64,000 nt of DNA from positions 527,827-591,826 of the forward strand of contig JAJTUP010000043.1 in the NCBI GenBank assembly GCA_021399435.1. The letters are read 5' to 3'. This DNA is from Diaporthe sp. PMI_573 (taxonomy: Eukaryota; Ascomycota; Sordariomycetes; Diaporthales; Diaporthaceae). The position numbers and the translations under genes are program-made. This document shows positions 31,718-43,213 of the stretch, in pieces. The notes under the pieces are model-generated. The model saw only the letters and a list, made by a program, of their open reading frames with translations. It was not told where the DNA came from and did not search any database. Numbering within the stretch: the stretch's first letter is position 1; every line of letters starts with the position of its first letter.

Positions 31718-32074
31718 TCAAAGTTTACAAAAGCAAGAGGAAGTTACGTTTACAGCCTTGATTCCACCATTACAGGGGCCACAGCCTGTAGACTTCGTTC
31801 CCATTTTGTGCTGAGGTAAGCATCTACAGCCACCGCTGCACAGGGGATCCCTTGTGGCTGCGACAAAAATGCTCAAACACTCAGCGTGAGACGTCATACT
31901 TTTACGACAGAATATCTTAATGGCGCTGGGCGCCATCGATTTGTTGTTGGCTAGTCGGGCCCTAGTGAAACGGGGCACATGTAGGCAGTCAGTTTGCAGA
32001 AGAAACCGCCGGTAACTCCAAGTACCACCAAAACCCTTCATGTTGGTATCCCAATTGTTCCACAACCACATCAT
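31718..32074 (-). CDS. Possible small cysteine-rich protein (uncertain)
   Basis: A minus-strand frame of 118 codons whose last 50 residues have a knot-like cysteine pattern: L-C-S-G-G-C-R-C, then G-C-G-P-C, then S-C-F-C, ending at a stop. A GTATGA...TTTTTGTCGCAG segment just before this could be a 42-nt intron, which would give a 59-residue, eight-cysteine protein from the ATG at 31936. I see no signal peptide, so either an upstream exon is missing or this is chance. Low confidence. Confidence 0.22.
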   Translation of the reverse strand: MMWLWNNWDTNMKGFGGTWSYRRFLLQTDCLHVPRFTRARLANNKSMAPSAIKIFCRKSMTSHAECLSIFVAATRDPLCSGGCRCLPQHKMGTKSTGCGPCNGGIKAVNVTSSCFCKL

Positions 32075-32392
32075 ATGTGCTTGATTTTAATGGCGAAAAG
32101 AGTAGTTGCTACGCCATCATCAAGCAACTTTCCATGAACAATGATATATCGTGCCCAGCAACAGGTTATGACGGTTGCACATTTCGTGTTCGCACCGGTT
32201 GTGTGATAGAGCCGGCTATAAAACCCACAAAGCCCCGATCTTCACTGAAGTTTGTGACCTACTTGAGCTGCCACCGCCATCCATCACAACCAGCAGAACT
32301 CAGCTGATGCGCGTGACACGTCAGAAAATAGGTCGCGCTGCGGTAAGGCAACTGTCGAGGCAGTTCCGCATACACGGTGGGAGGACACAACT

Positions 32393-32400
32393 TATATAAA
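32393..32400 (+). promoter_or_regulatory. TATA box candidate of the hAT-disrupted gene
   Basis: TATATAAA about 100 bp upstream of the ATG at 32500. Confidence 0.4.
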
Positions 32401-32730
32401 GCCTCTACCTTCTACGCAGTCCAACATCGAAATTTCAAAGGACCTTGTCATTCGGCTTCTATCAGCTCAAGGTACTTCGAGCATTTTATTCACGATACTA
32501 TGGACCATTTTCCGGCTGATCACCCAGACTCGGACCATGAGTCGACCCGTACCCATCCTCATCCAGATGGGTACGTCGAAGGCCGCATGGAAGAATTTAG
32601 ACGCCTGCAAGAAGGGATAACGCTCGACAACACAATTTACAATCACGACGAACACAAGCCATATAAGATCATCCTTAAGCATTCGAAGGGTAACGAAGTC
32701 ATTCAGGTTAAGGATTTGAAAGGATCGGCT

Positions 32731-32738
32731 ATTACCGG
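32731..32738. repeat. 8-bp target-site duplication of hAT-1 copy 2 (partner 35810-35817)
   Basis: ATTACCGG directly left of the element is repeated directly right of it at 35810-35817, a perfect hAT-type duplication. Confidence 0.98.
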
Positions 32739-35700
32739 CAGTGATGTTATTGGATTGGAGGCAATTTGGATTGGACTGGATTTGTCGGAAAATGGCTGGA
32801 CTGGATTTGGGTTTCTCGAAGATTTGGACTGGATTGGATTGATTGGCAACCAGCTCCTGGAGCTCCAATGGTCTAACCTGATAAGGCAAGAGCTAAGCCT
32901 AATTGAGTGGTCATGAGGAGTCTCCCGTCGCAGCTTGCCGTCGCAGACCACGACACGACGCGCGAACTATCGTTCCGCTATTGGGTTAACATCCAACGCG
33001 TGCAGATTGCTACGCTATTAAAAGCATGGAGGCAAACGCGTCGCTCGCGACTTCAGCAGTCCTTCTACTGTGGCAGACGTGTCTGAACAGTCCACTCACC
33101 AGCTACACCATGGCCACTATCTCCAGCTATTTCGGTGCTGCCAGCGGTCGCCGTCCTGATTCTGACAGAGTTATTCTTGCTCCAACATATATTAGTCCTC
33201 GCCCAAACGACCCCGACGGAGCCCTGATCGAACCCGACGAATTCAAGCTGAATGGGAAGCAATATGTACGCTTCTCTGTTGTGGCAAAGTCCCAAAAGCA
33301 CACCAAGAAAAGGACATCAGTCGTCTGGCAGTATGGTGAAGACATACAACTCAAGCAGGACCCGACGAAGAGGTTCTGGTACTGTTATCTGTGCGAACAG
33401 CAGCAGCGCCAACAGGGACTTCCTATTTCCGGCAAGGGCAATTGTACTGCCTTAGACCACCTGGAATCGAAACACCAAATCGATAGGGAGACTGGTGAGC
33501 ACAGACATCCAAAGCGCCACCCATCGCAGCCATCAATTGTCGACTTCAACAACATATCCACCGTTGTATTCAAACGCCGATTTGACGAGTTCAAGGAACT
33601 TCTGATTCGATGGATCGTCTATTGTCACATCGCCTTCTTTCAAATCGAGAACCTATACTTTCGCGAACTCCTCTTCTATGTTTTCCCTGGCCTGACAACA
33701 CTCCTTCCAAAGGCGAGACTAGTGATTCGCAGATGGATAATAGAGGCCTTTGAGGCACGAAAGGACAACCTGCGTCAAGAAATGCAAGCGGCCCACAGCA
33801 ATATATCGATATCGTTCGATTTATGGACGTCACCGAACTATCAGGCTATCCTTGGGTGTGTCGCGCACTTTATCAACAGAAGCGGCAAGAGAAGAACGGT
33901 TGTTCTGGCTCTTCGCGAACTGGTTGGCGAACATTCAGGTGAGAATATGGCAGATGTCCTCCTACATATATTTGATGACTACGGGATCAGTGGCCGGATC
34001 GGTTATTTCATGGCAGACAATGCAAGTTCGAGTGATGCCTGCATCGACCTGGTCCTGCAGGCTCTTTACCCGCACATGAGCAGGAAACATCGCGTACGAC
34101 GACGCCTTCGGTGTTTTGGCCATATCGTCAATCTCTGCGCCCAGGCGTTTATTATGGGAAAGGATGCTGCGAAGACCTGCAAGGATCTGGACTCTGCGTA
34201 TCGAGAAGGGGACTACACACGGATTCGTGAGCTGTGGAAGAAGCGCGGTGCAATTGGGAGGCTCCATAATATCGTACGATACATTAGAGCTAGCCCTCAA
34301 CGGCGCCAATTCTTCAGATCAATACAAATTGGCGGCGATCTGGCTGCATTTGACGGATTGGAGGTAAGCCCCCTGGTGCGCGTCGCAAGGTAGTCGCGGC
34401 GTCCTACACTTCCGGTTTCAGTACTGACGTTGGAGTTTGTTGCAGCTTGTTCAAAGTCAGTCAACACGCTGGAATTCTTATTTCTTATCGATTGGACGCG
34501 CTCTTAATGTCAAAGAACGTATCCAGCTCTTCTGCGATCAATATGAGCCTCCACGAAGCGACAGAGACGTCCTGGACCAACGCCTCAGCCCACGGCAATG
34601 GGACGAACTCGGACACCTCCATGACCAACTCGAGACATTCTACGAGGCCACAGTAATGAACGAAGGCAGACAGTGGACTCTTGCAGATCATTTTCAATCG
34701 CTAGACTGGCTTATAGATGAAATCCACCTTGCTCAGCGAAAGTTTGAACAGCTCGCCGAAGACGCAATGCGGAAGTGTGGCCCGAATAGACAGGATAAGC
34801 AGAACGAATTCGACGACTATAACTGGCTTGCTGCGGCTGCAGAAGTTGCCTGGCAGAAATGCGAGAAGTACTACAACAAGGCCGATGAATCGCCCGCTTA
34901 CTACGCCGCCATATCGTTGAATCCAAGACTTAAGAACCAATGGTACTATCAGGTTTGGAATGGCAGTGATGATAAGCGTGCCTGGATCCAAGCTGCTGTT
35001 GGAGCAGTTAAGGAGCTCTGGGTTGACGAATACAAAGGCAAGTTCGCCCACGGCGCGCCAGTTCCTACCCACGTCTTTAAGGCCACAGAACCGAAAGAGA
35101 ATCGTTTACTTCAGTGAGAAACCACAAGCGTCTCAAACTACACCACCTCGACCCTAATTCAAGCCCCGAACTGCCCTCAACGGATTACTACAATGAGTTT
35201 ATCACCGCTGACGTTATCGGCCTTAATGATGACGAGGAATTCGACCCCGTCCAGTACTGGAATGAGCGTTACCACTCGCAGACGGACCTCGCTCGTATGG
35301 CGCTGGACGTTTTAGCCCTGCCTCCCATGTCAGATGAGTGTGAGCGCCTTTTTAGCAGCGCCAAGCTCCTCCTTACAAATCATCGCTCACGGCTCCGGAT
35401 GGACGTCATTGAAGCCAGCGAGTGCTTACGAGCTTGGTATGGTCGCCCGGAGCAGAAGGCATTTGATGACTCTGCCATCGGTTTGATGGAGGGTGAGGCA
35501 GGGAGTACAGTTGGGGCGGATGGGTTGGGTGAGGGAGAGGAAGGCGGCGAAGATGATGGAAGCGAGAAGAACATACTGGAGACGCAAGTTGCTAGAGAAC
35601 ATGAGCTCCGTAGTTAGGTGGTGTCATAACCCAAGGACAAGAACAGTTCTACTCCAAGTCTGCTTATTCAGCGGCTCATTGATTGTCCCAAAAGGGTAAA

Positions 35701-35809
35701 ATATGAACTGGATCGGTTCTGGATATCCTGGAGGCTGCCTGTCCCCACGTCTGGACTGGATTGGATCGAGGCTCGGATCCAGCTCCAATCCAATCCAATA
35801 ACATCACTG
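32739..35809 (+). mobile_element. hAT-1, copy 2
   Basis: 3071 bp. The ends are CAGTGATGTTATTGGATTGG and its imperfect inverted partner ending CATCACTG at 35809; the seventh to ninth bases differ slightly from copy 1 (GTT against CTT). Subterminal ATTGGA repeats follow. The element lies inside a host reading frame with perfect target duplications. Its internal gene is a close homologue of the transposase in copy 1. Confidence 0.97.
33026..35617 (+). pseudogene. hAT-1 copy 2 transposase, frameshifted
   Basis: Exon 1 is 33026-34363 (same length as in copy 1), the intron is 34364-34445, and exon 2 starts at 34446. The BED finger and catalytic region are intact. Near 35097 one A is missing relative to copy 1 (GAGAATCG against GAGAAATCG), which leads to a TGA at 35115-35117. 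The dimerisation region continues in another frame to 35617 (Y-W-N-E-R-Y-H-S-Q, P-P-M-S-D-E-C-E-R-L-F-S-S-A-K). Loss of that region should abolish activity. The single homopolymer-type indel could also be a sequencing error. Confidence 0.9.
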
Positions 35810-36151
35810 ATTACCGGACAGATTCTCTGGGCGGCAATCAGAGACGGTGCGCCTGGGTCCATCCAAGTCTTAGGTATCAGGGATATGGGGATCAAACTTT
35901 CCGCTGGAGTCATGTCTTGTGTGGTTTATCAGGGGCGTGAATCCGACAATGTGATTCTCCGGAACTTGAGCGAGGGCCGTTTGTTGGTGACTGACCCGCA
36001 CAGGACCAGAGAAATTTGCTCAGGCGACTCGATAAAGATGGCCTCGGGTTGCTGCAAGCTAGCGTGCGGCAACGAATTAGTTGAGCTTATGCTCCAACGG
36101 CCACAGGGAGAGTGTGATGGCGAGGAGGAATACGGCTCTGAACCGTGTTAA

Positions 36152-37377
36152 TGTCTGGTCCGGCCAGGATCTGGGCCATGAAAGACACGTTTCAGTCACA
36201 AGCCTAGGGTTTTGAAGAAGCCTATGCCATTTCATCCTAGAAGCAGAAAAGTGCGCACAATATGGAAGTGTAAGAATATCGTTCCTGATACTGTATGTTG
36301 AATAACAAAGATGTCTTGGCCGTAACGCATAAATTTGCGCGCTCCTGATTGACCGCTGTGAACTTAGCTATGGCCAAGTGATGTTGACAACACGTTTATA
36401 ACATAAGCCACAGTTCTCCACAACAGCATGTTGATACAAACCCTGTTGCGCTCTGCGTCTACTTAGAAATGTGCACCGATACTTATAGGCAACGCCGCCC
36501 GGTAAGTTTCTCGCGTCATTGATAGCGCAAATCAGCACCGATCTCGCCACGCCCTCAGCATCCGCCCTTACCACACGATATACGAAAGTTTTATGTGCCT
36601 TCGACCATTTGATTCAACTCCAGGCTGCCCGTTAATGTGACGACATCTCTGGCATGGGCAGAAGAGCGCTCAGCAAGTCCGAGTTCTTCGATAGCTGGGG
36701 GTGTACCTTCTTCTTTAAGTTTGTGCCGACCACAATCTAATTGATTCTTGTGTCAGCGGAAACTTTACTTATTGCATGCCTCGCCCTGGCATTGATGGCG
36801 GGGCGAGTGACAGCATACCTGGGGTTCAGCACACCTTGTTTTTGGGGGGGGGGGGAAAGGAAAAAAAAAAGGACATTAGAAACGAGAGCTTGTACGTATT
36901 ATCGCCTAAACCCGCGTTAAATTGAGACGCCTGATAATTAATAGTAAATCCTTGACCACGCTGGTTTGGAACAAGCCCAGTCAGAGAGTTCGCGGCGGCG
37001 AGGACTGGCAGGATCACGGGATACCTGCTACGGCGAGTGTTTTTGGCGGGCGTTACCTTTTTTTTTGTGTCTCGTTCAAAGCTGGCGTTCGTTTGCATCA
37101 GGGGGCGTAGTAATAAGGATGACATTCAAGGATGTTCTCTCGGTGGACATGCACCTCGAAAAACCCAGCAAGAGTTGGAACGCACCACGGCAAATGCTCG
37201 AGCTCAGCAAGAACATCTCAAAATGACCCTTGGAGCCGAGATGCGTCCAAGACTCTCCTGTCATCGAATACCGGAACATAGCTCCCCCTTGCTACCACAG
37301 TAGACGGATGTAATGTGGCTGTCCAGGTGCTATGCCGTAATGCGCTACTTTGGTGCACGCCAGGGAGTAGGGTTCCG
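36152..37377. other. No supported gene; G/A homopolymer tract
   Basis: Short motif-free frames only. Around 36840-36875 there is a run of G followed by a run of A, a spot where assembly quality may be poor. Confidence 0.5.
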
Positions 37378-39685
37378 TTCTTAACCATCAAATACCGTTT
37401 TTGACAGTCAAATTCCTAACGGGGGTTTTTGGCAGTAATTTACGTCAAAAACTCTCCCATTTAGAGTTAGTATCTAGCCGTATTAGAATTAGTGTATACA
37501 TGGAATAGGTTTAGTGCATCCGTGTCACCGGCACACAAATCATCACCAAATTCCCTTCTTCAGTGTTGAAAAGTAAAGGACATGCAGCTATCACGATGAG
37601 TAACAAAGGGGGTCGCCCTAAGACCCATAGTGTTCATAAACACTTTGCAGCAGCCCCAATTCCTCCAGGAGGGAGTAAATTCACTCAACTTCGCGTTTGG
37701 TGCAAATACTGTTCTAAAACCATGGCCCAAGCACGTCCAACGGCAACAGAATCACCTTACCAAAGAGTGTCTTGATTTCCAGCAAGCCGCAGGCCATGTT
37801 GATTGCCAGCCTTGAATCACTACGGCTTTGTCCATAATGGATCGAAACTCTAAAGATCAACTCGATCGAGCCGCAGCCCTTGCCATCTTTAAGTCTGGCA
37901 AGCCATACACCACCTTTGAAGTTGCTGGCATGGTTGAGTTCATCCAAATACTCAATCCAGCGTACAAGCCCCCTAGTGGTGATCGAATTGCATCAATACT
38001 TCCTGAAGTTTACCAATATTACCGGGTCCAAGTTAAGGAGATCCTCGACGATGCCGATCATCTCAATGTCATCTTTGACGCTTCTGACGATATAAGCAAT
38101 AACCGTATTGTCAACATTTCGATCTCAATTCCCAACTCGGTTACATTCTATTGGAAGACTGTTAATACACGAAACGAGGAACATACGGCCTTGAATACTA
38201 TTTGCCTAATCCAGCCACTATTGGAAGAGGTATTCACGAAGGAAGGCGAGGACTTCTAGGATTTCTCTCGCATAAACGCTATCTGCATAGATACATGCTC
38301 GACAATGCGGAAACTCCACGCTGAGATAAAGAATATGCCTGAGTTTAGGCATTATTTCTTCCTTTTGTATGATTCCCATGGTCTTCAACTTCTAGTAAAA
38401 GACATTGTGGAATTGAAGAGATGGGCTTCAGTCCTTAAGAAAGTTACGAGAATCATTACGTTCTTTAAAAAGGCCAAGCTCCAACTCGTACGACTTCGTG
38501 CTTATCAGCTTGAGTGTTACGGTAAACAGAAGGCTTTCATTACACCAGCCATTACTCGTTAGGGAACACAACTCGGAGCTATTATGTCTTCACTGGCGAA
38601 TAAAGATGCTCTTTGAGTATATACACGTGATGCTATGGTCCTCAATTCCCTAAAAGCTAAGGCTATTAAAGGGGAAAAGGAGGAAGAGGAAGATCGACAA
38701 GTCCTAAAGGCAATACTCTTGTCTATCAACAACTTTAAGTTTTGGCATAAGGTAGAGATGTTGGCTAAGATCCTTTGGCCTATCGAAAACGCATAACGTT
38801 ACTTGAAGCGAGATCACTCGTACGTTGGAGAGGTTATTCCCCGTTAGTTAACTATCCAGAGCAAATAGAATGCCCTTAAAGAGGCTAACCAAGATCCTCT
38901 TATCAACTACTCGGAGCTAAGGCAATGGCGAGTCTAAAGGATGAAAGGCCAAACGACAGACATTTACTACTTTGCATTTGCCCTAGACCTACGGACAATA
39001 ATAGGGAAGGGTCTTGGGCTTAATAGTATAGAGAGAGCATATTGCTTCCTAGGAGAAAACACTAGTATCGAAGAGTACCAACAGCTCTTTGGGGAGTTTT
39101 GTCGGTTCTATGCTCGCGAAGGTACTCTCTTTGGCCCAACCTCGCGGATCTATCGAAAACAGCCGAAGACTCCTTATATGCCTTCTCACTATTACGTCCT
39201 AAGCGCGTAGGGATACTTTGGGTCTATAGGAGTCAAGTTGGCTATATTGGCAAGGAGAGTTCTAGGATCCTTGGCAAACTCTATTCCTTCAGAGCGTTCC
39301 TTCAGTACTACGAACTACCTTTATTGTAAGCTTTGAAATCGGCTTAGTCCACTTAGAACTAATAAGGTTACTTTTATCTATATAAACAGTCGGGTGCTTA
39401 CGAGGCTTAAGACGGTTAAAGATAATCCGGCAGAACCGATGGTTGTCAAAAACTGGGAGACAGTTAATGTTGCTCAGCTGGTAAAGATAGAAAACGCCTT
39501 CCAAGACTCTATTGTTGTCGATAGCTGGGGTTGGGAAGAGACCGATTTGGAAAATAGTGGGGATGATATAGACATCGGCCAATAAGAGATTTTTAACATG
39601 TAAAATACCTAGAAGTTTATGACGTGAAAAACTTTGGTCAGATAGGTAAATTACCATTCGGTAAATTACCTCGACCGGAACCCTA
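37378..39685 (+). mobile_element. Decayed DUF659-type hAT element
   Basis: Putative ends: TAGGGTTCCGTTC at 37378 and, inverted, GACCGGAACCCTA ending at 39685. About ten terminal bases match perfectly, and TAGGG is a common hAT terminus. The flanks (CCAGGGAG and CCACTTGC) do not form a duplication. The interior holds a transposase relic on +. The family differs from hAT-1, -2 and -3. Confidence 0.7.
37596..39585 (+). pseudogene. DUF659/hAT transposase relic
   Basis: Pieces in several frames: a BED-type finger (V-W-C-K-Y-C-S-K-T, with the following H-L-x-K-E-C in a second frame), a DUF659 segment at 37828-38259 (F-K-S-G-K-P-Y-T-T-F ... V-I-F-D-A-S-D-D), then D-S-H-G-L-Q-L-L-V-K-D-I (38305-38562), further blocks at 38941-39210, and a C-terminal stretch at 39394-39585. 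At least four in-frame stops, mostly TAG/TAA/TGA at Trp, Gln or Arg-like positions, plus frameshifts separate them. Clearly dead. Confidence 0.85.
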
Positions 39686-39699
39686 CCACTTGCCTTGGT

Positions 39700-41090
39700 A
39701 CTTGCGCTGACATGCGCCGCTCCAGTTTCCAGCTGGCAAAGACGACGCCGGGGCATGGCGTCTCGCCATCGTGGCCCTTCTCGCCGTGACGGGCGAGGGG
39801 TTCATACACGAGCATGACCAGTCCATCACCTCTTCGGCGCTCTACATCGTGCCGCGCATCATGCCTGCGCCCCAAACACTTATGCGGCCATGGCGGCCAG
39901 TCAGTCTCCCGTCCGAGCGAGCCACAGTGACGGCCGTGTATTCTCTCGCCAGATTCGAATCTCTAGGCTTCTTTGCCAACATCATCCACCCGCTAGACTC
40001 CCTCAGACCGTACTAGTTCAGAGTCTTCGGCGTAAGCCACCATCAACTGCCACTCGATGATTTCGAACTGTGTTCTGTCGGACGAAGACCACCACCCCCT
40101 CCAAGTCAGGCAAACAATGAGATGCAGGACACGGACGGAAATCAGAGGCAGCTGCTGGGCGAGCGTCTGGCCCTGACGTGTAACAGCAGGGCCAGCAGGC
40201 CACCTCCGGCCTGAGGCGGCGAGCGACTTTCAGAGACCATGTGGCCGACCTTGTTTCGAACGCGCCGACGCTCCACGGCGGTTTGCCCGACCAGCCTCGG
40301 CCAAATTTGACGTCCAAGCTCTCATCCCTTCACATTGTAGCGGTATTCAGTTTCCTCCTCACCATCGCCCTCATCGTAGCTGGCGCACACTGGAAAGATG
40401 GAACAGCCATGCTCGCTATCATATTGGTGAGCTTCGCTACAAGTACAATTGGCTACGGTGCCTGGTAGAGGCCGCGCCTCATGGTCCCGGCCAGATCGAC
40501 TCCCGCCGCAGGTCCCCCCGGCGATTTAGTCATCCGGACGAGGGAGGGCGCCTTTCTTCTGATCAAATGCTCAGAGAAAGTTGCACGCGAGCTTTACACC
40601 GGTGCAGAAGAGTGCGCGTATGTCGTCAGCGGCCATAGATACCGTATCTTGATGGTCCTGGGGGCCATCCTGATGATGCCTGCAGTCATACTCTTTGGCA
40701 ATTGCACTTTCAACATGCAGGCGCTTGTGGGCGCCGCTTACATGATTTTGAATATCATTTACTGGTCGCTGGGTCTCCTCCCAAGAAGATACCACTGGGA
40801 CCTGAGCCGCTACGAGTGGGAGGACATGACGCCCCATGATGCCATACTTGCCACCAGGACAACAGTATTGTCGATACTGCCGATAGCGTCAGGTCCTGCG
40901 CCCGAACCCTGTGGTACGTCATCAGAGAGACCAGGGTCACTGGGTGGGTTAGCGCAGTGGAGCAGCCCCCCCTACGCCGCAGTGGAAGCGGTGGTTGCAA
41001 GAAGCACGAGAGGCTCCCCTGTCTGGACGTAGGACGTGGGAAGCGGTAACGACGAAGGATCGCATATTGAAGGAGTCACCCCACAATCTC
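39700..41090 (+). pseudogene. Fungal polytopic membrane protein pseudogene
   Basis: Pieces of one protein follow one another: 39771-40016 (G-E-G-F-I-H-E-H ... P-R-I-M-P-A-P-Q-T-L), a middle piece, 40241-40468 with a hydrophobic helix (V-A-V-F-S-F-L-L-T-I-A-L-I-V-A) and G-Y-G-A-W, then after a TAG in the same frame 40481-41032 with two more helices and V-I-R-T-R-E-G-A-F-L-L-I-K-C. A later frameshift near 40860 moves the C-terminus to another frame (T-L-W-Y-V-I-R-E-T-R). The TAG at 40466 follows a Trp codon where a second Trp is expected. The family is common in ascomycetes and its function is unknown to me. The left edge lies only a few bases from the hAT relic. Confidence 0.65.
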
Positions 41091-42507
41091 GACTGAGTGC
41101 CCGCCAGCCGAGGTGCCCGTCCTGCTCCAAGCAGTCAACATAGACTCGCATCATGCAATGACTTGAGAGGACGGTGAGGAGCTCAAGCTCGTCTTTCAAG
41201 TCGCCATGGGCAGACAGTCTGGCGCGCGAGCTGTGACGGCATTTTCGATGAGTCTTCTTTGCAGGTTTTCCGCAACTTTTGATATTTGTAAAGTGCTTAG
41301 ACGACACTCGGGGAGTTATTTCTAGACCTACATTTCTGCCTATAAGTTACTACCTAGGTAGCAATGATTCTAGGCTAGCAACAGTGTTATAACCTCTCCC
41401 GCTACTGAAAAAGAAAACCTATAAAACGCGGAATGTGTGCCGGTGCAAGCTTCCCAAACCACGATATTCAACACCTTCCAAGGTAAGTGTAGGAATGGGG
41501 CACTGAAGATGGGTTGCTCAACATGCAACTGCTCTGCCCAGAAGCTATTGAAGAACCAATCCTTGGGCTCCTACTTCTTTCTTCCTTCTGCCTGACCTCG
41601 CCAGACTTTACACCCAGAAACCTCCCACAGCCTCGCTTGCAGCTCGGGAGAGTAAGTAGCGAACCCCCCCCCCCACAATCCTTTGCGACCTCTCTTTCTT
41701 TTGCCCCTCGTAGTCTCCCTTAATATCGGGAGCTCTTTTTATTTGGAGCCTCTTCTTGCCAGGTCATCTGCTTCTATGCCATATTCCTGGGGCTCGCTGT
41801 GCCAAAATCTGGGCAGGTGCCGGTGCTGACAACTTCTGCTTGGCAATGGGCATGGATCTCGATCTGAGGTTGGGAGAGATATTGCAACGATAGGAAATGG
41901 TCCTAATTAACTCCCTAAGCGGGCTTGTTCTCTCGAAGCTCTCGCCAAAGTGTAAGATTACTTTGTAGAAATTGGGAACTTTTGTCCCAATAGTAAAAGG
42001 CCCGATAGGGTGCCTCAGCGCTTCCGGATACAGCAGCAAATTTCGAGGCCAAGAATAAGGAGTGGCTACACAACATTAATAGCTTCATGTAAAATGCAGA
42101 ATGCTGACAAACCCCAGTCACCAGATTCCGGTGGTTCGATTCCTCTTTTTATCGGCGGCCGGGGTGACTAATGTTCTGTCGGATTCCCGGCACTCGCACC
42201 GTTGCCGGATGTCGGCGAGCCTTGTGCTCGAATGCAAAGCGCCGATGACAATGGCTGGATTCTTAAGCAGAATCCGTGCTCGAACATGAGAATGTATTTT
42301 AAATCAATCAATTTGATCCAGCATGTCAGCATAACCCCTACGGCACAGATTATGACCTTTTTTGGGAGACTATCTCGGATGTTTGTTACTCTAGTGCTTA
42401 TATGCAGACCCGCCAAGTTGACGGGGAGCCTCGTCCCTGCTTGGTCTTTCGGGGGTTGGGCCGGCTTCTTGGACCTCATCACATTTTGGGCTCTTCTCTT
42501 GGACAAG
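41091..42507. other. No supported gene
   Basis: Motif-free short frames; a C-run occurs near 41665. Likely intergenic, including the promoter of the gene at 42647. Confidence 0.5.
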
Positions 42508-42514
42508 TATAAAA
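42508..42514 (+). promoter_or_regulatory. TATA box of the secreted Cys-rich gene
   Basis: TATAAAA in the context AAGTATAAAATGG, 139 bp upstream of the ATG at 42647. The interval contains the C/T-rich sequence usual before fungal start sites. Confidence 0.55.
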
Positions 42515-42646
42515 TGGTCGGGGCTCCTCTGCTTTACTTCAATGAAAACAGTCTCAACCTTCACTCACAGTCCTCTACAACTTTCCCAATCGTTGCTCCC
42601 AAATACCGTCAAACAGAAAGCCTTCGCAAGCCTCTACATTTTCATC

Positions 42647-43213
42647 ATGCAGTTCAATTACACTACTGCGGTCTTCTTGGCCAACCTCATTGGCGCTCAG
42701 AGCGCTGCAACCACCTCTCGCGATCAGATATCGCAGCAAGAGCAGGAATCAGGACAGACGCTTGTCCTGCTCAGCAGCGAGTCCGTCCCAGCGGGCAACC
42801 TTACCATCTGGGGTGTGCCCGACAATGACATTACAGCGTCTCCCGACATTGCTGACGACGTCGCCCATCCTGCTGTTGACCGCCGGTGCGGTAGCAATCA
42901 GGTTACTTGCGACAGCGCACATGCGGCTTACACCAGCGTCTGCTCAGCATTGATTGGCACCCTGGGTAATGCTGGGGTGAGCACCTCGCCGCGCGCCATC
43001 TGTCTGAGCCAGTCGGGCAACCAATGCTGCATTAGCTGGGGTAATGAAGTGCCAGGACTGGTGCAGGGCGATCTACGCAACGGCGCCAATAATGCCCGCG
43101 ATAGGTGCGGTGGTGGCGGCCTCGTATCGGCCGTTGTTCGTGATACCAATTTACATGGTGTTTGCACCAACCAGTGTCTCTCGAACAGACCTACCGGTTG
43201 CCCTCAGGCATAA
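42647..43213 (+). CDS. Secreted ten-cysteine protein (effector-like)
   Basis: Intact single exon, 188 residues from ATG 42647; the frame also extends upstream to 42542, but only the 42647 start gives a signal peptide (M-Q-F-N-Y-T-T-A-V-F-L-A-N-L-I-G-A). After about 75 residues of low-complexity propeptide-like sequence, the C-terminal domain has ten cysteines, including R-C-G-S-N-Q-V-T-C-D, N-Q-C-C-I-S-W and G-V-C-T-N-Q-C-L-S-N-R. This pattern is shared by a family of small secreted ascomycete proteins whose function I do not know. Ten cysteines imply five disulfides and an extracellular location. With a good TATA box and no breaks, it is one of the few genes here likely to be expressed. Confidence 0.75.
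   Translation: MQFNYTTAVFLANLIGAQSAATTSRDQISQQEQESGQTLVLLSSESVPAGNLTIWGVPDNDITASPDIADDVAHPAVDRRCGSNQVTCDSAHAAYTSVCSALIGTLGNAGVSTSPRAICLSQSGNQCCISWGNEVPGLVQGDLRNGANNARDRCGGGGLVSAVVRDTNLHGVCTNQCLSNRPTGCPQA

Larger units (their letters stand above)
32500..36151 (+). pseudogene. Host gene split by hAT-1 copy 2
   Basis: The 5' part (32500-32738, 79 full codons plus 2 nt) starts M-D-H-F-P-A-D-H. The 3' part (35818-36151) continues in phase after the element and one target copy are removed, giving a single uninterrupted frame of 190 residues that ends at a TAA at 36151. That the frame survives across the junction for a further 111 codons shows the insertion is recent relative to other decay here. 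I do not recognise the family with confidence. The C-terminal half (V-I-L-R-N-L-S-E-G, then C-S-G-D-S-I-K-M) faintly recalls FHA-type beta strands. Upstream is a TATA box. As it stands the gene is disrupted. Confidence 0.75.

Noticed and set aside
19107..32499. Starship captain (DUF3435 tyrosine recombinase)
   Set aside because: I looked for a long frame with recombinase motifs among the DUF3723 and patatin genes and found none in the window.
32500..36151. FHA domain in the hAT-disrupted gene
   Set aside because: Only a vague resemblance in the last strands; the Arg and Ser-x2-His signature is not present.
36838..36875. G-run/A-run as a LINE poly(A) tail
   Set aside because: No LINE coding sequence adjoins it; more likely a homopolymer or assembly artefact.
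37378..39685. 8-bp target duplication for the DUF659 hAT relic
   Set aside because: CCAGGGAG and CCACTTGC share only the first three bases.
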